In this document: one piece after another, positions 36,420-45,896 of the stretch
Position numbering within the stretch: the stretch's first letter is position 1
Layout of the letters: the number at the start of each line of letters is the position of its first letter
NCBI RefSeq assembly: GCF_900102945.1
Contig: NZ_FNGI01000006.1
Coordinates: 62,001 to 126,000, forward strand
DNA length: 64,000 nucleotides
Source: Modicisalibacter muralis
GTDB taxonomy: Bacteria; Pseudomonadota; Gammaproteobacteria; Pseudomonadales; Halomonadaceae
Direction of reading: 5' to 3'
Position numbers and translations under genes: made by a program
Notes under the pieces: model-generated
What the model saw: the letters and a program-made list of their open reading frames with translations, nothing else
What the model was told of the DNA's origin: nothing
Database searches by the model: none

Positions 36420-38074
36420 CCACGCCGTTCGGCCAGGATCCAGCCGGCCGCCTTCTCGGCGATCATCAGGGTCGGCGAGTTGGTATTGCCGCTGGTGATG
36501 GTCGGCATCACGCTGGCATCCGCCACTCTCAGCCCATCCACCCCACGTACGCGCAGATGCGAATCGACCACTGCCATGGCGTCGTCCGCTCGACCCATGC
36601 GAGCCGTGCCCACCGGGTGAAATATGGTGGTGCCGATATCGCCGGCCAGGCGCGTCAGGTCGTCGTCGCTCTGGTACTGCACGCCCGGCTTGACCTCCTC
36701 CGGTTGGTACTTGGCGAAGGCCGGCTGGGCGACGATGCGCCGGGTCACGCGTAGCGAGTCCGCCGCCACTTGCCGGTCCTCCTCGCTATTCAAGTAATTG
36801 GGGGCGATCTTCGGCGCCTCGCGGGCATCGCGACTGTCGATACGCACCGAGCCGCGGCTGGTGGGATTGAGGTTGCAGACGCTGGCGGTGATTGCCGGGA
36901 AGGTATGCAGCGGCTGCCCGAAAGCGTCCAGGCTCAGCGGTTGAACGTGGTACTCGAGGTTAGGATACGGCTGCGCCGCCGAGCTGCGGGTAAAGGCACC
37001 GAGCTGCGACGGCGCCATGCTCATCGGCCCGCTGCGTTTGATGAGGTATTCCAGGCCGATACGCGCCTTGCCCAGTAGCGTACCGGCCAGGGTGTTGAGC
37101 GTCTTCGCGCCGGCAACCTTATAAATGGCGCGAATCTGCAGGTGATCCTGAAGGTTCTCGCCGACACCGGGCAGTTCCTGGATCACCGGGATAGCATGCT
37201 GGCGCAGCAGCGACGGGGAGCCAAGGCCGGAGAGCTGCAATAGCTGTGGCGAACCGATGGCCCCGGCCGACAGGATGACTTCGCCGCGCGCCTTCACCGT
37301 CAAGGTCTCGCCGCCCTTCGCTACCTCCACGCCCGTGCAGCGCGGCCGCCCGCCCTCGCCGCGCTCGAAGACCAGGCGCAGTACCTGGGTGCCGTGCCAT
37401 AGCTGAAAGTTGTCGCGCTTCATGCAGATTGGGCGCAGGAAGGCCTTGGCGGTATTCCAGCGCCAGCCCCGGCGCTGATTGACCTCGAAGTAGTCGACCC
37501 CTTCGTTGCAACCGCGATTGAAGTCATCGGTGGCGGGTATTCCGGCCTGTCGAGCGGCCTCGGCGAAGTCGTCGAGCACCTGCCACTTCAGGCGCTGGCG
37601 CTCCACCCGCCATTCGCCGCCATGGCCGTGGTAGCGCGCGTGCTGCGCATCCCGGCTGCCCGCCGCATCCAGCCGGTAGTGGTTCTCGTGGCGCATGAAA
37701 TCCGGCAAGCAGTGATCCCAGCGCCAGGCATCGTCGCCGCTCACCTCGGCCCAATGATCGTAGTCCCGCGCCTGGCCGCGCATATAGATCATGCCGTTGA
37801 TGCTGGAACAACCGCCCAGCGTCTTGCCGCGCGGATAGATCAGTTGTCGACCGTTGAGTCCGGCATCCGGCTCGGTGCGAAAGCACCAGTCGGTGCGCGG
37901 ATTTCCGATGCAATAAAGATAGCCGACCGGGATATGGATCCAGTGATAGTTGTCCTTGCCGCCGGCCTCGATCAGCAGCACCCGGTTGGCGGGGTCGGCG
38001 CTCAGGCGATTGGCCAGCAGGCAACCCGCCGTGCCAGCGCCGATAATGATGTAGTCGTAGTGTTGTTCTGGCAT
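36416..38074 (-). CDS. GMC-family oxidoreductase (alcohol/choline dehydrogenase type)
   Basis: 552 residues. FAD site YDYIIIGAGTAGCLLANRL at the N-terminus, GMC signature PRGKTLGGCSSINGMIY, GAIGSPQLLQLSGLG, and the active-site His in FHPVGTARMG plus Asn in SGNTNSPTL near the C-terminus. It is related to choline dehydrogenase, but differs from BetA around the substrate region (HIPVGYLYCIGNPRTDW), so I do not call it betA. It oxidises an alcohol to an aldehyde. It lies 7 bases after mmsA, so the two are one operon and probably work in sequence on an alcohol and its semialdehyde. Confidence 0.88.
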   Translation of the reverse strand: MPEQHYDYIIIGAGTAGCLLANRLSADPANRVLLIEAGGKDNYHWIHIPVGYLYCIGNPRTDWCFRTEPDAGLNGRQLIYPRGKTLGGCSSINGMIYMRGQARDYDHWAEVSGDDAWRWDHCLPDFMRHENHYRLDAAGSRDAQHARYHGHGGEWRVERQRLKWQVLDDFAEAARQAGIPATDDFNRGCNEGVDYFEVNQRRGWRWNTAKAFLRPICMKRDNFQLWHGTQVLRLVFERGEGGRPRCTGVEVAKGGETLTVKARGEVILSAGAIGSPQLLQLSGLGSPSLLRQHAIPVIQELPGVGENLQDHLQIRAIYKVAGAKTLNTLAGTLLGKARIGLEYLIKRSGPMSMAPSQLGAFTRSSAAQPYPNLEYHVQPLSLDAFGQPLHTFPAITASVCNLNPTSRGSVRIDSRDAREAPKIAPNYLNSEEDRQVAADSLRVTRRIVAQPAFAKYQPEEVKPGVQYQSDDDLTRLAGDIGTTIFHPVGTARMGRADDAMAVVDSHLRVRGVDGLRVADASVMPTITSGNTNSPTLMIAEKAAGWILAERRG

Positions 38075-38081
38075 GAGAGCC

Positions 38082-39593
38082 TCATTTGGTCGTGGGTATC
38101 ACGAACTCGGCGCCGCCATCAATGGAATCCGACCAACGCTGCATGATCGATTTCTGCTTGGTATAAAAGCGCACACCCTCCTCGCCATAGGCATGGGTAT
38201 CACCGAACAGCGAGCGCTTCCAGCCTCCGAAACCGTGCCAAGCCATTGGCACTGGAATCGGCACATTGATGCCGACCATACCGACCTGAATGCGCCGTCC
38301 AAACTCGCGGGCCACGTTGCCACTCTCGGTGAAGCAGCTCACACCATTGCCAAACTCATGCTCGTTGATCAACCGAATCGCCGTGGCCACATCCGGTACT
38401 CGCACGCAGGCCAGCACCGGCCCGAAGATCTCATCGCGATAGATGGCCATCTCCTGGGTGACATGATCGAACAACGACCCTCCCATCCAGAAACCATCGG
38501 CACACCCTTCACCTGTGGTACTGGCGTCGAAGTCGCGGCCGTCAACCACCAATTCGGCGCCTTCTGCCACGCCTTGATCGATATAGCCGACGATCCGCCG
38601 ATGAGCCGCCGCGCTGACGATAGGACCCATCTCAGCTTTCTCATCGAGTCCATTCTTGATCGTCAACGACTTGGTCCGCTCAGCCAACCGAGGCAAGATC
38701 TCGTCGGCAACCTCGCCAACCAGTACCGCGACGCTAATTGCCATACAGCGCTCGCCCGCCGAACCATAGGCGGCACCGATCAGAGCGTTCATCGCCTTGT
38801 CGAGATCGGCATCGGGCATCACAACCATGTGGTTCTTGGCTCCGCCCAGTGCCTGGGTACGCTTACCGTGGCGCGCTCCTGTCTCGTAGATATGATTGGC
38901 GATAGGTGTGGAACCGACAAAACTCAAGGCTTGAACGTCAGGGTGCTCAAGCAGCGCATCCACAGCTTCCTTGTCACCCTGAATCACATTGAACACACCA
39001 TCGGGCATGCCGGCCTGCCCCAACAACTCGGCCAATAACAGGGAAACGCTAGGGTCGGTAGGGCTGGGCTTGAGCACAAAGGTATTGCCGGCGGCGATTG
39101 CCAGCGGAAACATCCACATCGGTACCATGACAGGGAAATTGAAGGGAGTGATACCGGCGACCACACCCAACGGCTGACGCACCGTCCAATTGTCGATGCC
39201 GGTGCTGACCTGCTCGGTGTAATCGCCTTTGAGCAAATGCGGGATACCGCAAGCGAACTCGACGACCTCGATGCCACGAGTCACCTCACCCCAGGCATCG
39301 CTGAATACCTTGCCATGTTCAAGGGTGATGGCACGGGCCAACTCATCCTTACGGCCATTGAGCAACTCGAGAAACCGGAACATCACCCTGGCACGCCGAA
39401 GTGGTGGCGTGTCGGCCCAAGCCGGAAAGGCATCTTTAGCCGCGGCTACAGCAACCTCGACATCGGCGCGATTGGCCAAGGATACCCGACCGGATACCAG
39501 CCCAGTCGCTGGGTTGGTGACGTCCTGGTAGCGCTCGGATTGACCGCATGTTATACGACCATTGATATAATGCTCGATATGGGCGATGGTCAT
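38082..39593 (-). CDS. mmsA: CoA-acylating methylmalonate-semialdehyde dehydrogenase
   Basis: 503 residues. The family features are complete: [34 protein letters not shown], the catalytic cysteine in [14 protein letters not shown] and the end [12 protein letters not shown]. By family knowledge it converts a semialdehyde (methylmalonate or malonate semialdehyde) to propionyl- or acetyl-CoA, releasing CO2. ATG 39593 has GAGGA upstream; longer readings have no support. First gene of a two-gene operon with the GMC oxidoreductase, divergent from a LysR gene. Confidence 0.93.
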   Translation of the reverse strand: MTIAHIEHYINGRITCGQSERYQDVTNPATGLVSGRVSLANRADVEVAVAAAKDAFPAWADTPPLRRARVMFRFLELLNGRKDELARAITLEHGKVFSDAWGEVTRGIEVVEFACGIPHLLKGDYTEQVSTGIDNWTVRQPLGVVAGITPFNFPVMVPMWMFPLAIAAGNTFVLKPSPTDPSVSLLLAELLGQAGMPDGVFNVIQGDKEAVDALLEHPDVQALSFVGSTPIANHIYETGARHGKRTQALGGAKNHMVVMPDADLDKAMNALIGAAYGSAGERCMAISVAVLVGEVADEILPRLAERTKSLTIKNGLDEKAEMGPIVSAAAHRRIVGYIDQGVAEGAELVVDGRDFDASTTGEGCADGFWMGGSLFDHVTQEMAIYRDEIFGPVLACVRVPDVATAIRLINEHEFGNGVSCFTESGNVAREFGRRIQVGMVGINVPIPVPMAWHGFGGWKRSLFGDTHAYGEEGVRFYTKQKSIMQRWSDSIDGGAEFVIPTTK

Positions 39594-39704
39594 GGCGTCC
39601 TCGTTCGTTATGATGGAAATTGCTGAATAGGCAGGTAAAATAGTAGATTCTTTATCTAGCCTAACGTGACTTGGCCAGTAAGCAATTAAGAAATTCGAAA
39701 GCAT

Positions 39705-39725
39705 GATATAAGCCATATTTATATC
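39705..39725. promoter_or_regulatory. Candidate LysR operator between lysR and mmsA
   Basis: GATATAA (39705-39711), spacer GCCATAT, TTATATC (39719-39725): a perfect 7-base inverted repeat 40 bases before the lysR start and inside the divergent spacer. Placement fits a LysR-type site; binding is not shown. Confidence 0.5.
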
Positions 39726-39765
39726 TTTGCTCGCTGAACTCACCCTCCTTCTCCGGAGAGATGAC

Positions 39766-40671
39766 ATGCGGGATTTACAGGCGCTGCGCGCCTTCGTCAC
39801 GGTCGCTCAGCAAGGTAGCGTGTCCCGCGCCGCACAGATGCTAAACCTGACCCAGCCGGCAGTAAGCCTCAAGCTCAAACAGTTCCAGGAGCATCTTGGC
39901 TTCAAGCTGTTTCAGCGTCACCCTCAAGGCCTGGCCCTGACCCCTGACGGCCACGCCCTGCTGCCCGTCGCCGAGAAGGCGCTGGGCGCTGTCCATGCCT
40001 TCGATCTGGCGGCACGGGCCATGCACAGCACAGTACGTGGATGCTTGCGCATCGGTACTATCGTTGATCCGGAATTCATCCGCCTGGGTGCTTTCCTGCA
40101 TCGGCTGGTGGAACAGGCGCCGCAGATCGAAACCGAACTACACCACAGCATGAGTGGCAGCGTGTTCGAGCGAGTTCTGCGCCGCGAATTGGATGTCGGC
40201 TTCTTTCTCGGCCCACCTGGCCTAGCGACTCGCGCCGAGGGAGGCGAACCTGCTATCGATATCCTCGAGCTGACTCTTTTCCATTATTTGATCATTGCCC
40301 CGGCAGGCTGGGCCTCACGCCTGGCGCGCACCGACTGGACAAGCCTGACTGCCCTGCCGTGGATCGTTACTCCACCGGCATCCGCTCATCACCGTCTGCT
40401 CAAAGCAGTGCTCGCACCATTGGGGCTCACAGCCCATGGCGTGGCCCAAGTCGATCAGGAGTCCTGCATGCTCGATTTAGTGCGCGCTGGCGTAGGATTG
40501 AGTCTGGCCCGTGATACCGTGGCCATGCAGGAACGCCAGGAGCGTGGCCTAGTGATCGCCAATGGCGTACGCCTGCCCTGCACGCTGAGCTTCATTTACC
40601 GTCGAGACTGCCGCGACGAACCGATAGTCGACATTGCCCGGAGCGTGCTGAAACAGGTATGGACTACCTAA
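39766..40671 (+). CDS. LysR-family regulator, divergent from mmsA
   Basis: 301 residues. wHTH at residues 1-60 ([40 protein letters not shown]), then the inducer-binding domain. GGAG lies 8 bases before the ATG at 39766. It is transcribed away from mmsA-GMC and most likely controls that operon. The effector is unknown. It converges on the kinase gene of the RuBisCO-like operon, 36 bases away. Confidence 0.9.
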   Translation: MRDLQALRAFVTVAQQGSVSRAAQMLNLTQPAVSLKLKQFQEHLGFKLFQRHPQGLALTPDGHALLPVAEKALGAVHAFDLAARAMHSTVRGCLRIGTIVDPEFIRLGAFLHRLVEQAPQIETELHHSMSGSVFERVLRRELDVGFFLGPPGLATRAEGGEPAIDILELTLFHYLIIAPAGWASRLARTDWTSLTALPWIVTPPASAHHRLLKAVLAPLGLTAHGVAQVDQESCMLDLVRAGVGLSLARDTVAMQERQERGLVIANGVRLPCTLSFIYRRDCRDEPIVDIARSVLKQVWTT

Positions 40672-40707
40672 CGTTTCTTGAAATCTCTCAAGGGCCAGCC
40701 ATACCTA

Positions 40708-42069
40708 TCACTCCCACCCCTCCCCTAGACGCGCGCAGGTGAAATAATCGTCCGAGCCGTTCTGTCCAGCCTTCATCAATAGCTGCACGCCATCGAAAGG
40801 ACTCTGCTCTGCGTGCATGCGCATGAAAGCCTCCATGCTAGCGGGATTGATCGCATCGATCGTCAAGGCATCGATGCCCAGCGCCCGCACCGTCTGGCTC
40901 GATGTATCCCCGCCCGCGAGCATCAAGCGCGGCAGCGTTCTTTGAGCGAATACCAGCCGCAGGACCGAACCGTAGAGCCTGCCGATGACAGCCGAAGATT
41001 CGGACTGCATTGCGCCAAACACGCCGCGCCCTTTTGCAATCGTTGCATCCTCGGGACCATTAGCTGCGTAAACCACGATGCTCTGACCTCTAGCAGTCGC
41101 CTCAAGTACCTGTGCCGCTACCTTTTCGGCGACATGCATTTCACTCTCATATTCAAGCGCATCGACCGGCAAACGTATGGCCTGCCACCCATTGGCCCGG
41201 GCATGTTCAATCTGTATGGCAGTGCGGGGCGAGCAACTGCCGGAAAGCACGACGAGGCTTTCGACCGGCCGTTGCGGATTGCGCACGATTTTGTGCAGCC
41301 TCGTTTGCGTCGCGGCAAGATGAGAAGCTAGACCGGCCGCGAAGCCGTGTGAAGACAGCGTGAATACGGATCGATCATGCGAGACGCGCCACACGGCTCG
41401 CGCCATGGTAACCAGATCCCTGTGCTCCATCGCATCGAAGATGGTGCCTGCGAAATTGGCGTTGCTGAGAATGGCATCGATTTCCTCATCACCTTTCGTT
41501 CGCAGTGCAACGACATCGCACAAACCAATAGGCAGCGAGGTCTGATTGGCCAAGTGCCGCCGCAAGTCCGCCTCCTGCATTGGTGTCTCAGGGTGCTTCG
41601 ACATGCTTGGATGACGATCAAGCCGATACGCCTGTTGCTGATAGACAGCGAAATGATTGGCGAACGCCGTGAACCGGCCAAAGGAGGGGTGCGCGGCCAC
41701 GATTGGGATGTTCTCCACGCCGAACACATCCCTTGCGAGTTCCATCACCGTGCCGAAGTTTCCGCGTGTCGGCGAGGAATCGAAAGTAGCGCAGATCTTG
41801 TACTGAATGACACGCCCGCCCAAGCGCCTAAACAGCTCGAACACTGGCCGTATCTCGTCGGCCATGTCGGTAGGCGTAAGCGAGCGGCTGATCCCTGCGA
41901 TGCCCAGCACTTTGACATCCGCCGCATGCATCGCCACCTGCTCGAGAGTCGGCGTATTGACGAACAGGATGCCTCTTAGTCCCTGCCGGTGATACTCCAG
42001 CAAATTCGCACTGGCACCGGTGAAATCATCCCCATAAAAGAGCATTGGGTAGGGCTGGATGGGGCGCAT
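40708..42069 (-). CDS. Four-carbon acid sugar kinase family (DUF1537), OtnK/OiaK-like
   Basis: 453 residues. The N-terminal domain begins with the sugar-binding FYGDDFTGASA (residues 11-21). Next comes the Cys/Asp-rich VIQYKICATFDSSPTRGNFG, then VLSGSCSPRTAIQIEHA. The C-terminal nucleotide domain has LMLAGGDTSSQTVRALG. DUF1537 kinases phosphorylate tetronates and related acid sugars (OtnK, DtnK, OiaK). It is the last gene of a six-gene operon and follows dctM after 17 bases. With a RuBisCO-like protein in the same operon, the nearest known pairing is OiaK with OiaX in apiose breakdown. Confidence 0.88.
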   Translation of the reverse strand: MRPIQPYPMLFYGDDFTGASANLLEYHRQGLRGILFVNTPTLEQVAMHAADVKVLGIAGISRSLTPTDMADEIRPVFELFRRLGGRVIQYKICATFDSSPTRGNFGTVMELARDVFGVENIPIVAAHPSFGRFTAFANHFAVYQQQAYRLDRHPSMSKHPETPMQEADLRRHLANQTSLPIGLCDVVALRTKGDEEIDAILSNANFAGTIFDAMEHRDLVTMARAVWRVSHDRSVFTLSSHGFAAGLASHLAATQTRLHKIVRNPQRPVESLVVLSGSCSPRTAIQIEHARANGWQAIRLPVDALEYESEMHVAEKVAAQVLEATARGQSIVVYAANGPEDATIAKGRGVFGAMQSESSAVIGRLYGSVLRLVFAQRTLPRLMLAGGDTSSQTVRALGIDALTIDAINPASMEAFMRMHAEQSPFDGVQLLMKAGQNGSDDYFTCARLGEGWE

Positions 42070-42086
42070 ACTGATCTCGAATCAAG

Positions 42087-43376
42087 TTAGAAGTAGCGAT
42101 ACCACAGAGGTAACGCAGGGATAAAGGTAATGCATGCCACCACGATCAGCGCCGCAAAAATGAACCAGCCGATGTAACGAAGCAGTGCGATCAGCGCCAC
42201 GTCGTTAGTGCGCGCAGCGACAAACAGATTGGCGGCCATCGGCGGCGTCAGGAGACCAAGCTCTATATTGACGACCAATATGATGCCGAGATGGACCGGG
42301 TCGATTCCATAACTTGCCGCTGCAGGTGCCAGCAACGGACCCATCAGCAGCGTCGCTGCGTTGGTCTCCATGAGCATACCTATCAATAGCAGCGCTACAT
42401 TGATGACCAATAGGAATACGATGACACTATCGGTAACCATGGGAGCAAAAGCAGCAATCGACTGGGGAATCTGTTCCAGCACCAACGCGCGGTTGAATAC
42501 GCTGGTGAAGGCGATAACGACCAGAATCGCCGCCGAACTGAGCGCGGCACGGGAAAAGATATCACTCAGATCACCAAATCGACCCGTCCTGCCGAGCAAC
42601 ATGACAAACAACGCATACATTGTGGCAACTGCCGCGGCCTCAGTCGGAGTAAAGACACCCGAGTAAATTCCGCCGAGTACAACGACGGGTAGCATCAATG
42701 CTGGGGCGGACCGGAACAGGATGGACGGCAGGCTTTTCGCGGCATCATCGCTTTTCGCTCCATTGCCACTGTGAGCATGTTCATGGCCAGAGGCCAGTAC
42801 GCGACGCGTCATGAAAAAATGTACCGTCATGAATGCTATGACCATAAGAATGCCGGGCAGTATCGCAGCCAGAAACAATTGGGTAATCGACACACCGACG
42901 ATCGATCCGTACAGAATGAGCGGAATTGACGGCGGGATCAGCACACCGAGCATTCCTGAGGCCGCATTCAACGCTGCGGTATAGCCCGGCGGGTAGCCCC
43001 GCCGCATCATTACGGGACCTACGGCGCCGCCGATAGCCGCGACGGTGGCGACTGATGAGCCGGTAATGGCTCCCATCATTGCGCTGGCGGCAATCATTAC
43101 ATGCCCCATCGGCGCCCGAAGCCATCCCAACAGTCGGTCACATACATCGATTAATTGCTTGATCAGGCCGCCGCGATTCATGACCTCCCCAGCAAGAATA
43201 AATAGAGGTATCGCCAGCAACGGGAAAGAGGAAACAGCGCCAAACGTCGTCGAGGGCAACACTGCCCAATCAATATTCCAGGTCTCGGCATTTGCAATGA
43301 CGAGCAGGGGGAACGCAATGCCAATGGGGATTCCGATCAGCAGAAGTCCGAAGAGAATGAAGATACCGAACGTCAT
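42087..43376 (-). CDS. dctM: TRAP transporter large permease (DctM)
   Basis: 429 residues with about 12 hydrophobic segments. DctM features: LLLIGIPIGIAFPLLVIANA near the start, MGAITGSSVATVAAIGGAVGPVMM, GVLIPPSIPLILYG and PLLAPAAASYGIDPVHLGII. It is the ion-coupled pore of the transporter. The ATG at 43376 has GGAG upstream and lies 2 bases after the dctQ stop. The longer reading from 43421 overlaps dctQ. Confidence 0.93.
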   Translation of the reverse strand: MTFGIFILFGLLLIGIPIGIAFPLLVIANAETWNIDWAVLPSTTFGAVSSFPLLAIPLFILAGEVMNRGGLIKQLIDVCDRLLGWLRAPMGHVMIAASAMMGAITGSSVATVAAIGGAVGPVMMRRGYPPGYTAALNAASGMLGVLIPPSIPLILYGSIVGVSITQLFLAAILPGILMVIAFMTVHFFMTRRVLASGHEHAHSGNGAKSDDAAKSLPSILFRSAPALMLPVVVLGGIYSGVFTPTEAAAVATMYALFVMLLGRTGRFGDLSDIFSRAALSSAAILVVIAFTSVFNRALVLEQIPQSIAAFAPMVTDSVIVFLLVINVALLLIGMLMETNAATLLMGPLLAPAAASYGIDPVHLGIILVVNIELGLLTPPMAANLFVAARTNDVALIALLRYIGWFIFAALIVVACITFIPALPLWYRYF

Positions 43377-43378
43377 GC

Positions 43379-43915
43379 TTATTTCTCCTGGATGGCGGGC
43401 GCAAGGTCGATTACGGTACACCAGAGTTCAAGCACGGCATGAAAGATCACTAGCACCATTCCGGCAGGCAAGAAGAATAGTGGTATCGCGACCGGCGTTC
43501 CCATGGCGATCAGCTTTTCACCGGATAGCAGGGTATCGTAGAAAAAATTCCATCCGTAATACAGGTACACGGTGGCGAAAATGATCGATGCGATTCCGAT
43601 CAGAAATCGGGCGACCAGGCGAAGCCGATGGCTTTTAGCCGACTTGAGAATATCGATCACAATATGGGTTCCCGTGTATGAGCACATTGCCATGCCAATA
43701 AAAGTCAGCGGCGCCATAGCGACAACGCCCCACTCACTAAAATTGGGAAAAGGCAGGTTGAAATAGCGCACCAGCACATTACTTGATATGGCGAGCAGCA
43801 TCACGGCTAATGCCGTGATACATATCCATTTTTCAACACAATAGACTTTCCGTTCGAACTTGAATGGCCGTGCATTTATGTTCAGACAGCGATCCAAGGC
43901 AGGCGAAATCTCCAT
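43379..43915 (-). CDS. dctQ: TRAP transporter small permease (DctQ)
   Basis: 178 residues with four membrane helices. It carries the conserved EWGVVAMAPLTFIGMAM and HIVIDIL region of DctQ, and the N-terminal tail lies in the cytoplasm. It pairs with DctM. A longer N-terminal leader (about 35 residues) is present compared with most DctQ proteins. Confidence 0.9.
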   Translation of the reverse strand: MEISPALDRCLNINARPFKFERKVYCVEKWICITALAVMLLAISSNVLVRYFNLPFPNFSEWGVVAMAPLTFIGMAMCSYTGTHIVIDILKSAKSHRLRLVARFLIGIASIIFATVYLYYGWNFFYDTLLSGEKLIAMGTPVAIPLFFLPAGMVLVIFHAVLELWCTVIDLAPAIQEK

Positions 43916-43989
43916 ATATCCCTCTCTTGTTAGCTGTATCTTTCACAGGGAAATCGTGCCATCTTCATTTCGCCGCTTTCTTCCCAAAC

Positions 43990-45024
43990 TTAGTTCGACC
44001 GCGCGCGTGCGACCTCCTCACGCAGAGCATTGATTCGCGCTTCTCCATACACGGGGGTCAACTCATCCCAGACCTGCTGGCCTATCTCGAAAAACGCCGC
44101 TAGCGCCTGCTCATTCGGATGCGTTATCTCAAGGCCGGCCTGCGCGAGCTTGGCCAGGTATTGATCGTTTATTTCGCGATTTTTCTGGATTTGGCGCTCA
44201 CCGACTTCTTGCGCAGTTTCGAGCATGATCTGCTTATCTTCCTCCGAAAGTTCGGACCAAAGCTTGGCACTCGCATTGAACGTGCCGAATGCATACACAT
44301 GCTTCAACGTGGTCATATATTCCTGCGTTTCGAACAGCTGCGATTCATAGGTAAGGGCAGCTCCATTGTCCTGACCATCTACCGTTCCCTGCTGAAGCGC
44401 TGTAAATAATTCCGGAAAAGGCATTACGACTGTTTGAGCGCCAGCAGCCTCGAAGAAACCTTTGATAGCCGCCGAACTCGGCACGCGCAATTTCAATCCC
44501 TCCAGGTCGTCGGGTGTTTCGATCGGATGCCGAGAGTTGGTAACGGCGCGGAATTCGAGTTCGTATAAGCCTAGTGTTTCAATGTCATGCTTGGCCAGCG
44601 TCTCGCGTATGGTCTTCTGGATAACACCATCGGGATTGTAGAAAATCGCATCGACCTGCTCGTAATCGGTCGCGATGAAAGGCAGGTAGTGAATGTCGAG
44701 TAAAGGATCGAGCCCGGCTAGCGATCCTGGCGTCAGCAATGCGAGATCAAGCGCCCCTCTGGCCAGGTCGCGCGCGTTCGCTTCCACTCCTCCCAACTGG
44801 CCATTGGGGAACAGCGTGATGACGATTCGCCCGTCGGTTCTCTCTTCGACCAACCTCGCGAACTCCTGGGCCGCCTGGTCGGCTGGACTATCAATGGCGG
44901 CATAGTGAGCCAGACGCAACTCCATGGTCTCGGCAGACGCGGCAGCCGCGGCAGCCGCGAACGCCAGCATGATACATGTAGCCAGCAGGACGGTGAATCT
45001 GTGTCGTATGGACATGATTTTCAT
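43990..45024 (-). CDS. dctP: TRAP transporter substrate-binding protein (DctP)
   Basis: 344 residues. Signal peptide with an alanine-rich end (cut after about residue 31). DctP features: LAHYAAIDSPADQAAQEFA, FPNGQLGG, LEGLKLRVPSS with the carboxylate-binding arginine, TALQQGTVDGQDNG. The arginine predicts an organic acid ligand (family knowledge). It is the third gene of the RuBisCO-like operon and defines the imported compound. Confidence 0.92.
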   Translation of the reverse strand: MKIMSIRHRFTVLLATCIMLAFAAAAAAASAETMELRLAHYAAIDSPADQAAQEFARLVEERTDGRIVITLFPNGQLGGVEANARDLARGALDLALLTPGSLAGLDPLLDIHYLPFIATDYEQVDAIFYNPDGVIQKTIRETLAKHDIETLGLYELEFRAVTNSRHPIETPDDLEGLKLRVPSSAAIKGFFEAAGAQTVVMPFPELFTALQQGTVDGQDNGAALTYESQLFETQEYMTTLKHVYAFGTFNASAKLWSELSEEDKQIMLETAQEVGERQIQKNREINDQYLAKLAQAGLEITHPNEQALAAFFEIGQQVWDELTPVYGEARINALREEVARARSN

Positions 45025-45074
45025 GATCGTATCTCCTTACGTTTTGTTCTTGTGTGGTTAGATATGGTGGTTTC

Positions 45075-45839
45075 TTAAGAGACTGCATGCAGAACCTGGC
45101 CTACGACCGTATCCACCGGCTCGAATGTCCGATGCGCGATAAAAGAGGCTCGTTTCGGCTCACGCAGGTAATTCGATACGGCGTTGTAAGTGACGTATAA
45201 AATCCTGCGCGGGAGCGGCGTGATATTACCGGCCGAGCCGTGCACCGTATTACCATGAAACATCAGCACATCACCGGCTTTGCCGGATGCCGCCACAATA
45301 TCGCTGCTTTTCTTGATCAGGCGCGCCACATCCCTGCGCTCCATCCAACGTCGACCGTTAACGTCCGGCGCTTCGATCATGCCTTCTCCATGGCTGCCCG
45401 GCACAAACATCAGCGCGCCATTATTCGGCGTGACGTCATCCAGCATAATGGCGATATTCATCCCCCGGGGCTCCGGCATGCCGTCATCGTAATGCCAGGT
45501 GACGAAATCCTGATGCCATGGGAAAGGATCGCCATCGAAGGCGACTTTCGGGTTGACTTTGAACTGGTGGATATACAGTTTTTCACCGATGATCTGCTCG
45601 ACCGGTATCACAAGACGGCTGTCACGTGTCAGCGAACGGAATAACTCATTGTACTCGTGGCAACCGAAGGCGGTGCGCGGAGCGCCGTTCTTCTCGCGCC
45701 ATACCTCCGAACGCTCGTGCTCGAAAATTGCCACCGACTCGGCACGTAGAGCATCGACTTCCTCTGCCGTGAATATATCGCGCACCACAAGGAAACCGTT
45801 GTCGTTGAACTCCTGTAACTGAGCAGCAGTTAGTTTCAA
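45075..45839 (-). CDS. 2-oxoglutarate/Fe(II) dioxygenase of the PhyH family, EctD-like
   Basis: 254 residues. Iron ligands: WHQDF (His109, Asp111) and VHGS (His200); 2-oxoglutarate arginine Arg211 in TPLPRRILYV. The blocks FPWHQDFVTWHYDDGMP, GALMFVPGSH and HGSAGNITPLPR follow ectoine hydroxylase EctD closely, but the protein is shorter (EctD is about 300) and has no ect genes beside it. It lies between the RuBisCO-like gene and dctP in one operon. It probably hydroxylates the imported acid or an intermediate. The ectoine link is resemblance only. Confidence 0.82.
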   Translation of the reverse strand: MKLTAAQLQEFNDNGFLVVRDIFTAEEVDALRAESVAIFEHERSEVWREKNGAPRTAFGCHEYNELFRSLTRDSRLVIPVEQIIGEKLYIHQFKVNPKVAFDGDPFPWHQDFVTWHYDDGMPEPRGMNIAIMLDDVTPNNGALMFVPGSHGEGMIEAPDVNGRRWMERRDVARLIKKSSDIVAASGKAGDVLMFHGNTVHGSAGNITPLPRRILYVTYNAVSNYLREPKRASFIAHRTFEPVDTVVGQVLHAVS

Positions 45840-45896
45840 TGTATCATCCTCTCTGTAATAAGAGCCGTCTCACGCAGCAGGGAAACCGTTTCCGCG

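Noticed and set aside
36416-38074. Naming the GMC oxidoreductase betA
   Set aside because: The substrate region differs from choline dehydrogenase and no betB or betI lies beside it.
45075-45839. Naming the dioxygenase ectD
   Set aside because: It is too short, without ect genes beside it, and inside a sugar-acid-like operon.
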